This document shows positions 33,314 to 41,153 of a DNA stretch of 64,000 bases, in pieces. Each line of letters opens with the position of its first letter. Within the stretch, counting starts at the first letter, position 1. The stretch is from Pseudofrankia saprophytica (GTDB taxonomy: Bacteria > Actinomycetota > Actinomycetes > Frankiales > Frankiaceae), in NCBI RefSeq assembly GCF_000235425.2, contig NZ_KI912266.1, positions 5,205,217-5,269,216 on the forward strand, in the 5' to 3' direction. The notes below the pieces were generated by a model. That model saw nothing but the letters and a program-made list of their open reading frames with translations. It did no database searches and was not told where the DNA came from. A program made the position numbers and the translations under genes.

Positions 33314-33356
33314 CCGCCAGTCTCCGCCGGCGGCCAGAACCGGCGGAGACTGGCGG
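33314..33356 (+). terminator. Perfect 17-bp hairpin between dehydrogenase and P450 genes
   Basis: CCGCCAGTCTCCGCCGG and its exact reverse complement flank a 9-nt loop, starting 11 bp after the aldehyde dehydrogenase stop. There is no T tract, as is common in high-GC actinomycetes. It may terminate or attenuate transcription, or protect the upstream message. Confidence 0.65.
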
Positions 33357-33479
33357 ACCCGGCGATCCGGCGGACACCCGCGGTCACCATCCCGGCCGGG
33401 CCACGCGGGAACCGCGACAGCCGGAGGCGAGACGACGCATGATTCTCCTCACGATCACGGCCGCGAGAAGGAGCCGAGC

Positions 33480-34682
33480 ATGACGGTGACGAGCCCGAGC
33501 GACGTGTACTACGACCCCTACGACGCCGAGATCGACGCCGACCCGTACCCGACGTGGCGACGGTTGCGCGACGAGGCGCCGCTCTACCGCAACGACAAGT
33601 TCGACTTCTTCGCGCTGAGCCGGTTCCCCGACGTCGAGCCGGCGCTCGCGGACTGGCACACCTACCGCTCGGGCCGGGGCTCGGTCCTGGAGCTCATCAA
33701 GGCCAACATCGAGCTTCCGCCGGGCAATATCCTGTTCGAGGACCCACCGATCCACACGGTCCACCGGAGCCTCCTGGCCCGGGTCTTCACCCCGAAGAAG
33801 ATGCTCGCGCTCGAGCCGAAGGTCCGGGAGTTCTGCGCGCGCAGCCTCGACCCGCTCGTCGGCGCGGGCCGCTTCGACTTCATCCGGGACCTGGGCGCGC
33901 AGATGCCGATGCGCACCATCGGCTACCTGCTCGGCATTCCCGAGGACGACCAGGAGGCCCTGCGGGACCGGATCGACGAGGGCCTGCGGCTCACCGGCGA
34001 CGGCACCGACCTGGTGCCCCCCGACAGCTTCATGGCCAGCATGGAGATGTACGGCGAGTACATCGACTGGCGGGCCAAGAACCCGTCGGACGACCTGATG
34101 ACCGAGCTGCTGACCACCGAGTTCGAGGACGAGAACGGCACGACCCGCACACTGACCCGCGAGGAGGTCATCACCTACGTCATGTTGCTGGCCGGCGCGG
34201 GCAACGAGACGACCACCAGGCTGATCGGCTGGACCGGCAAGGTGCTCGCCGAGAACCCCGAGGCGCGCCGCGAGCTGGTCGCCGACCGGTCGCTCATCCC
34301 GAACGCCATCGAGGAACTCCTCCGTTACGAGTCCCCCTCCCCCGTCCAGGCCCGCTACGTCGCGCGCGACGTCTCCCACCACGGCCAGACGGTCCCCGAG
34401 GGCAGCATCATGCTGCTGCTGAACGGCTCGGCCAACCGCGACGAGCGCCGTTTCCCCGAGCCCGACCGCTTCGACATCCACCGCGACGTCGGCCGGCACC
34501 TCACCTTCGGCTACGGCATCCACCACTGCCTCGGCGCCGCGCTCGCCCGTCTCGAAGGCCGCGTCGCCCTCGACGAGGTGCTGCGCCGCTTCCCGGACTG
34601 GGAGATCGACTGGCCGAACGCCCGCCAGGCCCGCACCTCCACCGTCCGCGGCTGGGAGACGCTTCCCGCGATCACCGGCTGA
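33480..34682 (+). CDS. Cytochrome P450
   Basis: A 400-residue bacterial class I P450. Seen: the I-helix oxygen motif LLAGAGNETT (about 240), the K-helix ELLRYESP (ExxR), and the haem loop FGYGIHHCLG (Cys about 347). No membrane anchor, so soluble and dependent on a ferredoxin and reductase that are not encoded nearby. AAGGAG precedes the ATG. An acidic patch and the gene's place between dehydrogenase genes suggest hydroxylation of a small hydrophobic substrate. Confidence 0.94.
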   Translation: MTVTSPSDVYYDPYDAEIDADPYPTWRRLRDEAPLYRNDKFDFFALSRFPDVEPALADWHTYRSGRGSVLELIKANIELPPGNILFEDPPIHTVHRSLLARVFTPKKMLALEPKVREFCARSLDPLVGAGRFDFIRDLGAQMPMRTIGYLLGIPEDDQEALRDRIDEGLRLTGDGTDLVPPDSFMASMEMYGEYIDWRAKNPSDDLMTELLTTEFEDENGTTRTLTREEVITYVMLLAGAGNETTTRLIGWTGKVLAENPEARRELVADRSLIPNAIEELLRYESPSPVQARYVARDVSHHGQTVPEGSIMLLLNGSANRDERRFPEPDRFDIHRDVGRHLTFGYGIHHCLGAALARLEGRVALDEVLRRFPDWEIDWPNARQARTSTVRGWETLPAITG

Positions 34683-34693
34683 CGCGCCGAGAC

Positions 34694-34720
34694 GCTCGGG
34701 CGGCCCAGGCCCGCCCGAGC
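34694..34720 (+). terminator. 10-bp hairpin after the P450 gene
   Basis: GCTCGGGCGG and CCGCCCGAGC form a perfect stem with a 7-nt loop, 12 bp after the P450 stop codon. No T tract follows. Confidence 0.55.
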
Positions 34721-34825
34721 CACCGGGCGGGCTCCGGCCCGTCACACATCCGGCCAGCACCTTCCCGCGCGCCTGGCCGTGCCGCCGGCATCAGGCCGTG
34801 TCACCGACATCAAGAAAGGGGCCCG

Positions 34826-35626
34826 GTGGGAAACCCGTTCAGCTACCAGGGCAGGCGCGTCGTCGTGACCGGCGCCGCCTCCGGGGTGGGAGCGGCGCTC
34901 GTGGAGCTGCTCGTCGAGCTCGACGCGGCGCACATCACGGCGATCGACCGGGACACTCCGGCCGGGCCGGCCCACCAGTTCATCCGCGCGGACCTGTCCA
35001 CCGAGGCCGGCGTGGAGGCCGCCGCCGAGGCCGTCGACGGCCCTGCCCAGGTGCTGTTCGCCAACGCCGGCGTCGCCGCGACCCAGCCGACGCGGACCGT
35101 GCTGAGCGTCAACTTCCTCGCCACCCGCCGGCTGTGCCAACGGCTCGCCCCACGGATGACCGCGGGCGGCGCGATCGTGCTGACCTCGTCGATGGCGGGC
35201 ACCGGCTGGCCCAACCACCGCGACGACCTGCTGAAGCTCATGGCGATCGACGACTGGGACGAGGCGCTCGCCTGGTTCGACGCCCACCCCGAGCTGACCG
35301 CCGACTCCTACGGCCTGTCCAAGGAATGCGGCCAGGTCTACACCTTGTACGCGTCCCGGGAACTCGGCCGGTCGGGCATCCGGATCACCAGCGCCTGTCC
35401 CAACCCGATCAGCACGCCGCTGCTCGCCGACTTCCGGGCGACGATGACGGACGAGCTGCTCGACTGGGCGGTCAGACAAGGCCACCAGGGCCGGCCGGCG
35501 ACGGCGCGCGAGGTCGCCCAGGTGCTCGCGTTCCTCGGTTCCGACGCGGCCAGTTACCTCAATGGCGTCAACATCCCCATCGACGCCGGCATGCAGGCCG
35601 CACTCCTGACGGACCAGACCGACTAG
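34826..35626 (+). CDS. Short-chain dehydrogenase, coniferyl-alcohol/3-alpha-hydroxysteroid type
   Basis: A 266-residue SDR starting at the GTG at 34826, with AAAGGGG upstream. Seen: cofactor motif VVVTGAASGVGAAL (about 11-24), NAG in LFANAGVA, catalytic Ser in VLTSSMAG, and the active-site YGLSKE (YxxxK, about 168). The NPFSYQGRRVVVTGAASGVG start and the long loop between Ser and Tyr (WPNHRDDLLKLMAIDDWDEA) recall the coniferyl-alcohol dehydrogenase and 3-alpha-hydroxysteroid dehydrogenase subgroup. It probably oxidises the alcohol product of the neighbouring P450. Confidence 0.88.
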   Translation: MGNPFSYQGRRVVVTGAASGVGAALVELLVELDAAHITAIDRDTPAGPAHQFIRADLSTEAGVEAAAEAVDGPAQVLFANAGVAATQPTRTVLSVNFLATRRLCQRLAPRMTAGGAIVLTSSMAGTGWPNHRDDLLKLMAIDDWDEALAWFDAHPELTADSYGLSKECGQVYTLYASRELGRSGIRITSACPNPISTPLLADFRATMTDELLDWAVRQGHQGRPATAREVAQVLAFLGSDAASYLNGVNIPIDAGMQAALLTDQTD

Positions 35627-35635
35627 CCGGGTCAA

Positions 35636-35707
35636 CGAGCCCGAGCAGGCCAGCGAGCCTGGGCAGGCCAGGGAATCCGGGCAGGTTAGCGAACCCGGGC
35701 ACGTGCA
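35636..35707. repeat. Four imperfect 18-bp tandem repeats
   Basis: Units such as CGAGCCTGGGCAGGCCAG repeat at 35636, 35654, 35672 and (partly) 35690, between the SDR stop and the TetR start. The last unit runs up to the TetR ribosome-binding region. Confidence 0.7.
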
Positions 35708-35729
35708 CGCGGCCGAGAGGAGAGCACCG

Positions 35730-36404
35730 TTGCCGTTCGATCCACCCGCGGACCGCGAACAGTCGGGACCCCCGCTCCCGACCGCGCGCCGGGAATCGCG
35801 GGCGCGGATGCTGGCGGCGGCCAGGATGGTCTTCGAGCGAGATGGACTCCACGACGCCCGCGTCACGGACATCGTCCATCTCGCCGGTCTGGCCCACGGG
35901 GGGTTCTACCGCCACTTCGAGTCCAAGGAGGCCGCCTTCCTGGAGCTCGCGCGCGAGGCCTCGGCCCGGCTGGGCACTCCCCTGGACGGCCTGCTCTTCG
36001 AGCCGGGTCGCCTGGACGGGCTGGGTGACCTCATGCGGGCCAGCGTCCGCCGGTACCTGGAGGCCTATCGGCTGGAGGCCCGGCTGCTGGGACTCGTCCG
36101 CCAGATCGGCTGGCACGACGAAGAGGTCCGGGCCATCCGGGCGGACTCGCGGATGCGGGCCGTGGCCCGGCACGTCGAGCCGGTCCGCCGGCTGCAGCGT
36201 GCCGGGCTGGCGGAGGCCCAGGTCAGCCCGGAAAGCATTCTGCTCGGGCTCATCGGCATGGTCGAGGGATTCGCCGACCGCTCCTTCCCGCGCCCGGGGG
36301 TCGACCGCGACCTCGCGACCGCCGCCGACCAGCTGAGCCGGCTCTGCCTGCAGGCGATGCGCCTGCCGCGCGGCGGCGACCTGCCCGTCGGGCCCCGGGC
36401 GTGA
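35730..36404 (+). CDS. TetR-family regulator
   Basis: About 224 residues from the TTG at 35730, preceded by GAGAGGAG; a GTG at 35703 lacks such a site. HTH: ARVTDIVHLAGLAHGGFYRH, then FESKEAAFLELA, near residues 35-70. The C-terminal ligand domain is unlike the other TetR proteins in the window. It ends the P450-SDR gene group and may repress it in parallel with the IclR protein. Confidence 0.85.
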   Translation: MPFDPPADREQSGPPLPTARRESRARMLAAARMVFERDGLHDARVTDIVHLAGLAHGGFYRHFESKEAAFLELAREASARLGTPLDGLLFEPGRLDGLGDLMRASVRRYLEAYRLEARLLGLVRQIGWHDEEVRAIRADSRMRAVARHVEPVRRLQRAGLAEAQVSPESILLGLIGMVEGFADRSFPRPGVDRDLATAADQLSRLCLQAMRLPRGGDLPVGPRA

Positions 36405-36920
36405 CCGCGGGGCGCGCCGCGCCCCGGACGAGATGTTTCTCTCTATGCCCCGCCAGACCCTCACCGCGACCCACGGTCTGGAAATCTGGGAGCCCAGGTC
36501 TGGAAACCCGGGAAACGGTCACACGATAGGGACATCGTCCCAACAGCCGCCCGGCACGAGGGCGACAGCCGCTCGACGGGAGACCGGCGCGGCGCCCGAA
36601 CGCCCGAGCGCACGGACGCGCGGACGTCCTGGGAGCGCAGCGCCGGGGCGACCCGTCGAGGTCCCGCCCGTTTGTCGCCAAGACAGTCCGCTTACTATGG
36701 GCCGCGCACCTCAAGGTCGACGTCAATCTTGACTGTGGATCAGCAAGCCGGGACGGCACGGAACCGCGCGACCGGTAGCGGACCTCACCGCGTTCAAGAT
36801 CAGCCGGCGACCGGCCGTCTGCCTGTAGTGGCGCCCCCACTACCGCCCTACCCGACGCGCCGGCCGCGCAACGCCGGATGATCGCGCGCGCCGAGCCGGG
36901 CACACCGAACCGAGGGGACG
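36405..36920. other. 516-bp intergenic region
   Basis: No convincing gene. It holds a possible promoter and a GTCGAC-type operator at 36672-36733, described separately; the rest is unremarkable. Confidence 0.5.
36672..36733 (+). promoter_or_regulatory. Candidate promoter with GTCGAC-type operator B
   Basis: TTGTCG (36672-36677) and TACTAT (36693-36698) could be -35 and -10 boxes, 15 bp apart. Just downstream lies GTCGACGTCAATCTTGAC (36716-36733), which shares its pattern with elements at 30439 and 44807 and overlaps TCAAG/CTTGA arms (36711-36732). Confidence 0.4.
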
Positions 36921-37913
36921 ATGAGAGGGAACGAGGTGGGGACGCCACCCGAACGATCATCGGATGGCGCGGCCAGCGACACCCCCGACAGCCACGCCCC
37001 CGGCAGCGATGCCCCGGGCAGCGACGACACACCGAGCAACGGCGACGTCGCGGTCGTGGCGGACGGGCCGGTGCTGCTGCACGTCGGCACGGACGGGGTC
37101 GGCGTCGTCACGCTGAACCGCCCGGACCGGCGCAACGGCTGGAACCCGGACATGGAGCTTCGCTACTTCGAGGCGCTCGAGCAGGTCGACCGTGACCCGC
37201 GGATCCGGGTCGCGGTCGTCACCGGCGCGGGCAGGACCTTCTGCCCGGGTGTCGACAGCGGCCGTCTTGACGGGATCGCCAGCGGCGGCCTGGACCTGTC
37301 CGGCCGCCGCTCGCCGGTGCGGGCCTGGGCGTTGCGCAAGCCACTCGTCGCGGCCATCAACGGCGCGTGCGCCGGTATGGGTCTCGTCCAGGCGCTGCTG
37401 TGCGACGTCCGGTTCGCCGCGCGCGGTGCCCGGTTCACCACCGCGTTCGCCCGCCGTGGCCTGGCCGGCGAGTTCGGCGCCACCTGGCTGCTGCCCAGGC
37501 TGGTGGGGGCGGAGCGGGCGGCGGACCTGTTGCTGTCCGCACGGGTCTTCGACGCCGACGAGGCCCTCGCGCTCGGGCTGGTGAGCAGGGTCGTCGAGCC
37601 GGCGGAGCTCCTGGCGGCGGCGCGCGCCTACGCCGCCGACATCGCCGCGAACTGTTCGCCGGCTTCCCTGGCGCTCATCCGCCACCAGTTGCACGCCGAC
37701 CAGCAGAGCGACCTCGAGACGGCACTGCGTCGCTCCTACCGGGCGATGGCTGTCGCCGTCACGGGCCCCGACTTCCGCGAGGGGCTGGACAGTTTCACGC
37801 AGAAACGCCCCCCGGCGTTCCCACCGCTGGCCGACGACCTCGACCCGGCCGCGGTGACCGGCGCCGGGCTGCCCGAGCTCGACGTCGTCCCGCAGCAGGC
37901 CCTGGATTCCTGA
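36921..37913 (+). CDS. Enoyl-CoA hydratase/isomerase (crotonase) family protein
   Basis: A 330-residue crotonase-fold protein. An acidic, Asp/Ser/Pro-rich N-terminal tail of about 45 residues precedes the fold. Seen: VVTLNRPDRRNGWN, VVTGAGRTFCPGVDSGRL (first oxyanion-hole region), and AAINGACAGMGLVQALLCDVRF with the second oxyanion glycine (AGMGL). The usual catalytic Glu position in the block RRGLAGEFGATWLLPRLVG appears occupied by Glu. It probably hydrates or isomerises an enoyl-CoA in beta-oxidation of the substrate activated by the acyl-CoA ligase and CoA-transferase of this block. Confidence 0.88.
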   Translation: MRGNEVGTPPERSSDGAASDTPDSHAPGSDAPGSDDTPSNGDVAVVADGPVLLHVGTDGVGVVTLNRPDRRNGWNPDMELRYFEALEQVDRDPRIRVAVVTGAGRTFCPGVDSGRLDGIASGGLDLSGRRSPVRAWALRKPLVAAINGACAGMGLVQALLCDVRFAARGARFTTAFARRGLAGEFGATWLLPRLVGAERAADLLLSARVFDADEALALGLVSRVVEPAELLAAARAYAADIAANCSPASLALIRHQLHADQQSDLETALRRSYRAMAVAVTGPDFREGLDSFTQKRPPAFPPLADDLDPAAVTGAGLPELDVVPQQALDS

Positions 37914-38022
37914 CGATCCCGAAGAAGACTTACGTGGAGACCATCTTGGCTTGTCAGTGCATGGGAGTCCGTTTCTCGCGCGCCTCGTTCGGTCCGCGAG
38001 GGTTCCTGACCCTGGGCCGGGG

Positions 38023-39420
38023 GTGACGGTGGTGCTCAGCGCGCCCAGCGACTCCCAGAAAAGCGACGCCTCCTCACGGCGCCTCCGGCGGCGGCCGCGC
38101 CGCGACCCGTCGATCTCCCGCTCGTGGGATGCGCGGCCCGCCCCGAGGACCCTGTCCAGGTCCCGGCGCGGCGCGTCGCGGCCCACGGCGCTGGCCACCG
38201 CCCTGGTCGCGGTGCTGGCCGCGGGCTGCGCGTCCTCCGGCGGCGGCGCGGGCAGCAGCGCGGTCGCCAGCTGCAACACTCCCGGCTTCACCGACGACTC
38301 GATCCAGCTGGGCTTCGTCTACCCCGACACCGGCGCCGGCGCCGCCTCGCTGACCGCCGCCAAGGGCGGGTTCATCGCGCGGATCGAGGAGGCGAACGCG
38401 GCCGGCGGGATCCACGGTCGCAAGCTCGTCTACACCTGGCGCGACGACGCCAGCGAGCCCGCCCAGAACCTCGAGATCGTCCGCGACCTGACCGAGAACC
38501 AGAAGGTCTTCGGGTTCGTCGAGGCGTCCATCGCCGCCGCCCAGGGCGCCGACTACCTGCGCGAGCACGGCATCCCGGCGACAGGGATTCCGGCGGAGCC
38601 GTTCTGGACGGACCAGCGGTATCGCAACATGTTCGCCTACGCATACGTGTTCAGCGACGGCCCGTCGGTCTCGACGTTCGGCGACTTCGCGAAGGCTCAG
38701 GGCGGCACCAGGGCGGCCGTGATCCAGAACGACGTCACCTCGTCCGGCAACGACATCGGATCGAAGATCAGTGCCAGCCTGGTGTCGGCGGGCATCCAGA
38801 TGGCGCCCGGTCATTTCATCTTCAACGGGAACGTCACCAACCCGGTCCAGCTCGGCCAGCAGCTGAAGCAGGCCGGGGTCGACGTGGTGAGCGCCGCCTT
38901 CGCCGGCACCGACCTGGCCGAGGTCGTCCGCGGCATCCGTGAGGCCGGCGCGCCGGTGAAGGTCGTGCTCGCGCCCAGCGGCTACGACAAGTCACTGGTC
39001 AACCAGTACGGCAAGACGCTCAGCGGGCTGACCGCGGCCGTCAACTACGTCCCGTTCGAGATCGGCGGCGCGGCCCACCAGAAGTACCTGTCGGCGATGA
39101 GCAGCTACGCGCCCGAGCTCCAGCCGCCCGACCAGGAGCTCGCGTTCGTCACCTACATCCTCACCGACCTGTTCCTCTACGGTCTCGACAAGGCCGGGTC
39201 CTGCCCGACCCGCGCCCAGTTCATCGACACCCTGCGCGCCAGCAAGTTCGACGCCGGCGGCCTGCTGCCCGGTCCGGTCGACATGACCAAGGACTGGGGC
39301 CAGATCGCCACCTGCTACACCTTCATGCGCGTGAACGACGCCGGCACCGGCTACGAGGTCGTCCCAAGCTCCGACCCCGCCAACCGCAACCGCTGGTGCG
39401 GCCACCGGCTGGAGCAGTAG
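38023..39420 (+). CDS. Branched-chain-amino-acid-type binding lipoprotein (second)
   Basis: About 465 residues. The start is uncertain: I chose the GTG at 38023; a TTG at 37951 and a GTG at 37957 are in frame. A very basic, serine-rich N-terminal stretch leads to a hydrophobic run and the lipobox LAAGC (followed by ASSGGGAGSS), then a type 1 binding-protein fold: IQLGFVYPDTGAGAASL, RIEEANAAGGIHGRKLVY, LTENQKVFGFVEAS. The domain is typical of LivK relatives that bind amino acids or aromatic acids. It converges with the third binding protein, across three hairpins. Confidence 0.85.
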   Translation: MTVVLSAPSDSQKSDASSRRLRRRPRRDPSISRSWDARPAPRTLSRSRRGASRPTALATALVAVLAAGCASSGGGAGSSAVASCNTPGFTDDSIQLGFVYPDTGAGAASLTAAKGGFIARIEEANAAGGIHGRKLVYTWRDDASEPAQNLEIVRDLTENQKVFGFVEASIAAAQGADYLREHGIPATGIPAEPFWTDQRYRNMFAYAYVFSDGPSVSTFGDFAKAQGGTRAAVIQNDVTSSGNDIGSKISASLVSAGIQMAPGHFIFNGNVTNPVQLGQQLKQAGVDVVSAAFAGTDLAEVVRGIREAGAPVKVVLAPSGYDKSLVNQYGKTLSGLTAAVNYVPFEIGGAAHQKYLSAMSSYAPELQPPDQELAFVTYILTDLFLYGLDKAGSCPTRAQFIDTLRASKFDAGGLLPGPVDMTKDWGQIATCYTFMRVNDAGTGYEVVPSSDPANRNRWCGHRLEQ

Positions 39421-39434
39421 CCCCCAGACCTGGG

Positions 39435-39470
39435 CCGGCCGCGGGAGGCAACGCAACGCCCCGCGGCCGG
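39435..39470 (+). terminator. 11-bp hairpin after the second binding-protein gene
   Basis: CCGGCCGCGGG and CCCGCGGCCGG pair around a 14-nt loop, 15 bp after the stop codon. No T tract follows. Confidence 0.55.
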
Positions 39471-39524
39471 TCCAGCCATTTCTGGCCGCTGACAGGCCTT
39501 CACCATCACGTTCACATCACGTCC

Positions 39525-39561
39525 ACGGTGCTCCCGGCGAACGTCGGGAGCACCGTTTTTT
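39525..39561 (+). terminator. Rho-independent terminator
   Basis: ACGGTGCTCCCG and CGGGAGCACCGT form a perfect 12-bp stem with an 8-nt loop followed by a run of T residues. This is the clearest intrinsic terminator in the window and ends the transcript of the second binding-protein gene. Confidence 0.85.
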
Positions 39562-39662
39562 CCGCCGAGCCACGGTCTACGCCGAGCCGCTCCGGGTGGC
39601 CGGCGACATCCTCGTCGACCGTCGCCGTCGTGGCCCGTCGCCCGTTCACTGTCCGTAGAAAG

Positions 39663-39704
39663 CCCGAAGGCTGTGCGGCCAGGTTCGGCCGCACAGCCTT
39701 CGGG
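39663..39704 (-). terminator. 18-bp hairpin terminator of the Liv operon
   Basis: CCCGAAGGCTGTGCGGCC and its exact reverse complement flank a 6-nt loop, 16 bp beyond the stop of the minus-strand binding-protein gene. On that strand the stem is followed by CTTTCTAC, a weak U-rich tail. Confidence 0.75.
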
Positions 39705-39719
39705 GCGTGCTCGGGCGAT

Positions 39720-41111
39720 TTACGCGGCCGAGAACAGGTATTCGTGGCCGAAGGTCTGGAGGTCCTTGATGGGGACGATGGCCTTCTTCGCCCCGTCGAA
39801 CCGGACGAGCGCGGCGCAGTCGTTGCCCAGGACGCGCCCGGCGGGCCAGGTGGAGCCGCACAGCGCGTTGCCCAGCGCGGGGTAGTCGAAGCCGGAGTTG
39901 AGGACCTTGGCGAGGGCCTCGGTGGTGACCGAGCCGTTGATCTTCGCGAAGGCCTTGAGGAACAGGTCCGCGGCACCGTAGGAGGTCAGCGTCCCGGAGG
40001 CGCTGGCGTCCGCCTGCGAGCCGACGGCCTTCAGGTCGGCGTCGATCTGCTTGAAGGTGTCGCTCGGGAAGACGCCCGAGCCGAAGTTCGGCGTCATCGC
40101 GTACGCCTTGTCGAGCTGGTCGGCCAGCGGCGCGAGTCGCGGGTCGGCGAAGTAGATCAGGACGTCGCCGGTGTAGCCCGACGACCGCAGCGCGGCCACG
40201 AGCGGGAAGATCTGGGCCGGCGGGGTCGTCGACGCGACCAGGTTCGCGCCGCTGGCGATGATGTCGCGGGCGATCGGCGTGTAGTCCGACAGCGGCGGCG
40301 CCCCGGGCCCCGGGATCGGGGTCTTGGCGTAGGGGGCCTTCATCCCCAGCCCGACGGCCATCTTCGCGAAGCTCTTCACGGAGCTCGCCCCGGCCGCGAC
40401 GCTCGACCCGATGAACGCGGCACTCACGTCAGCCGGCTTCTTGCCCGAGCCCGTCAGGTAGCTCTCCAGACCGGCGGACGAGTAGAACGTCTGCCCGGGC
40501 AGCACACCCGCGCAGGCGATCGCCTGGGTGACGGAGAAGCCGAACTGGCGGTTGTTCCAGCCGCAGTAGTCGTTCGAGATGCCCCAGCCGAAGTAGGGCA
40601 CGTGCTTGTCGTTGAGGTAGTCCCCGACGGTGGAGACCGTCGCGGTGAAGGGCACCAGACCGAAGACCTTCTTGTCCTCGACCATCTCGGTCACGGCGTC
40701 CTTGGACGTCGTGGGATCGGCACCGCTGTCGGTACAGCCCGCGTAGGAGAAGGTGTAGCCGTTCACCCCGCCCTCGCGGTTGGCACGTTCGAACCGCGCC
40801 TTCGCGCCGTCGCACACGCCCGGGAAGTTCTCGATACCGGTCGTGTCCTTGACGTCGGCGACGCCACCGATCGTGATGACCTTGCCGTTCACGCCGCGGA
40901 CCGTGTCGCCGGTCGCGAACTCGATCGGCCCCGCCTTCTCGATCGCCAGCTTGCTGGCCGCGGCGGCGTCCATCGGCTTACCCAGGTCCACGGGTGCCGA
41001 GGAGGTGCCGTTGTCGGTGGTGGAGCTACACGAGGCGAACGTGACCGCGGCCACCAGCGCCGCGACGCCGGCCAACCCGGCCCGCGCCCGACGTGAACGC
41101 AACAAGATCAC
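39720..41111 (-). CDS. Branched-chain-amino-acid-type binding lipoprotein (third)
   Basis: A 463-residue solute-binding lipoprotein. Basic MILLRSRRARAG, hydrophobic core, then lipobox TFASC (Cys 28). The fold is type 1 periplasmic-binding: KVITIGGVADVKDTTG, RFERANREGGVNGYTFSY, KVFGLVPFTATVSTVG. The GTG start has GGGAGAAG 7 bp upstream. It lies 42 bp behind the LivHMF gene on the same strand, so it is the cognate binding protein of that transporter. Substrate class (amino acid, aromatic acid or other carboxylate) is not fixed by sequence. Confidence 0.9.
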   Translation of the reverse strand: MILLRSRRARAGLAGVAALVAAVTFASCSSTTDNGTSSAPVDLGKPMDAAAASKLAIEKAGPIEFATGDTVRGVNGKVITIGGVADVKDTTGIENFPGVCDGAKARFERANREGGVNGYTFSYAGCTDSGADPTTSKDAVTEMVEDKKVFGLVPFTATVSTVGDYLNDKHVPYFGWGISNDYCGWNNRQFGFSVTQAIACAGVLPGQTFYSSAGLESYLTGSGKKPADVSAAFIGSSVAAGASSVKSFAKMAVGLGMKAPYAKTPIPGPGAPPLSDYTPIARDIIASGANLVASTTPPAQIFPLVAALRSSGYTGDVLIYFADPRLAPLADQLDKAYAMTPNFGSGVFPSDTFKQIDADLKAVGSQADASASGTLTSYGAADLFLKAFAKINGSVTTEALAKVLNSGFDYPALGNALCGSTWPAGRVLGNDCAALVRFDGAKKAIVPIKDLQTFGHEYLFSAA

Positions 41112-41153
41112 AGGTCTTCTCCCAGTCAGATTTTCAGAACGCGACGGGCGGCC

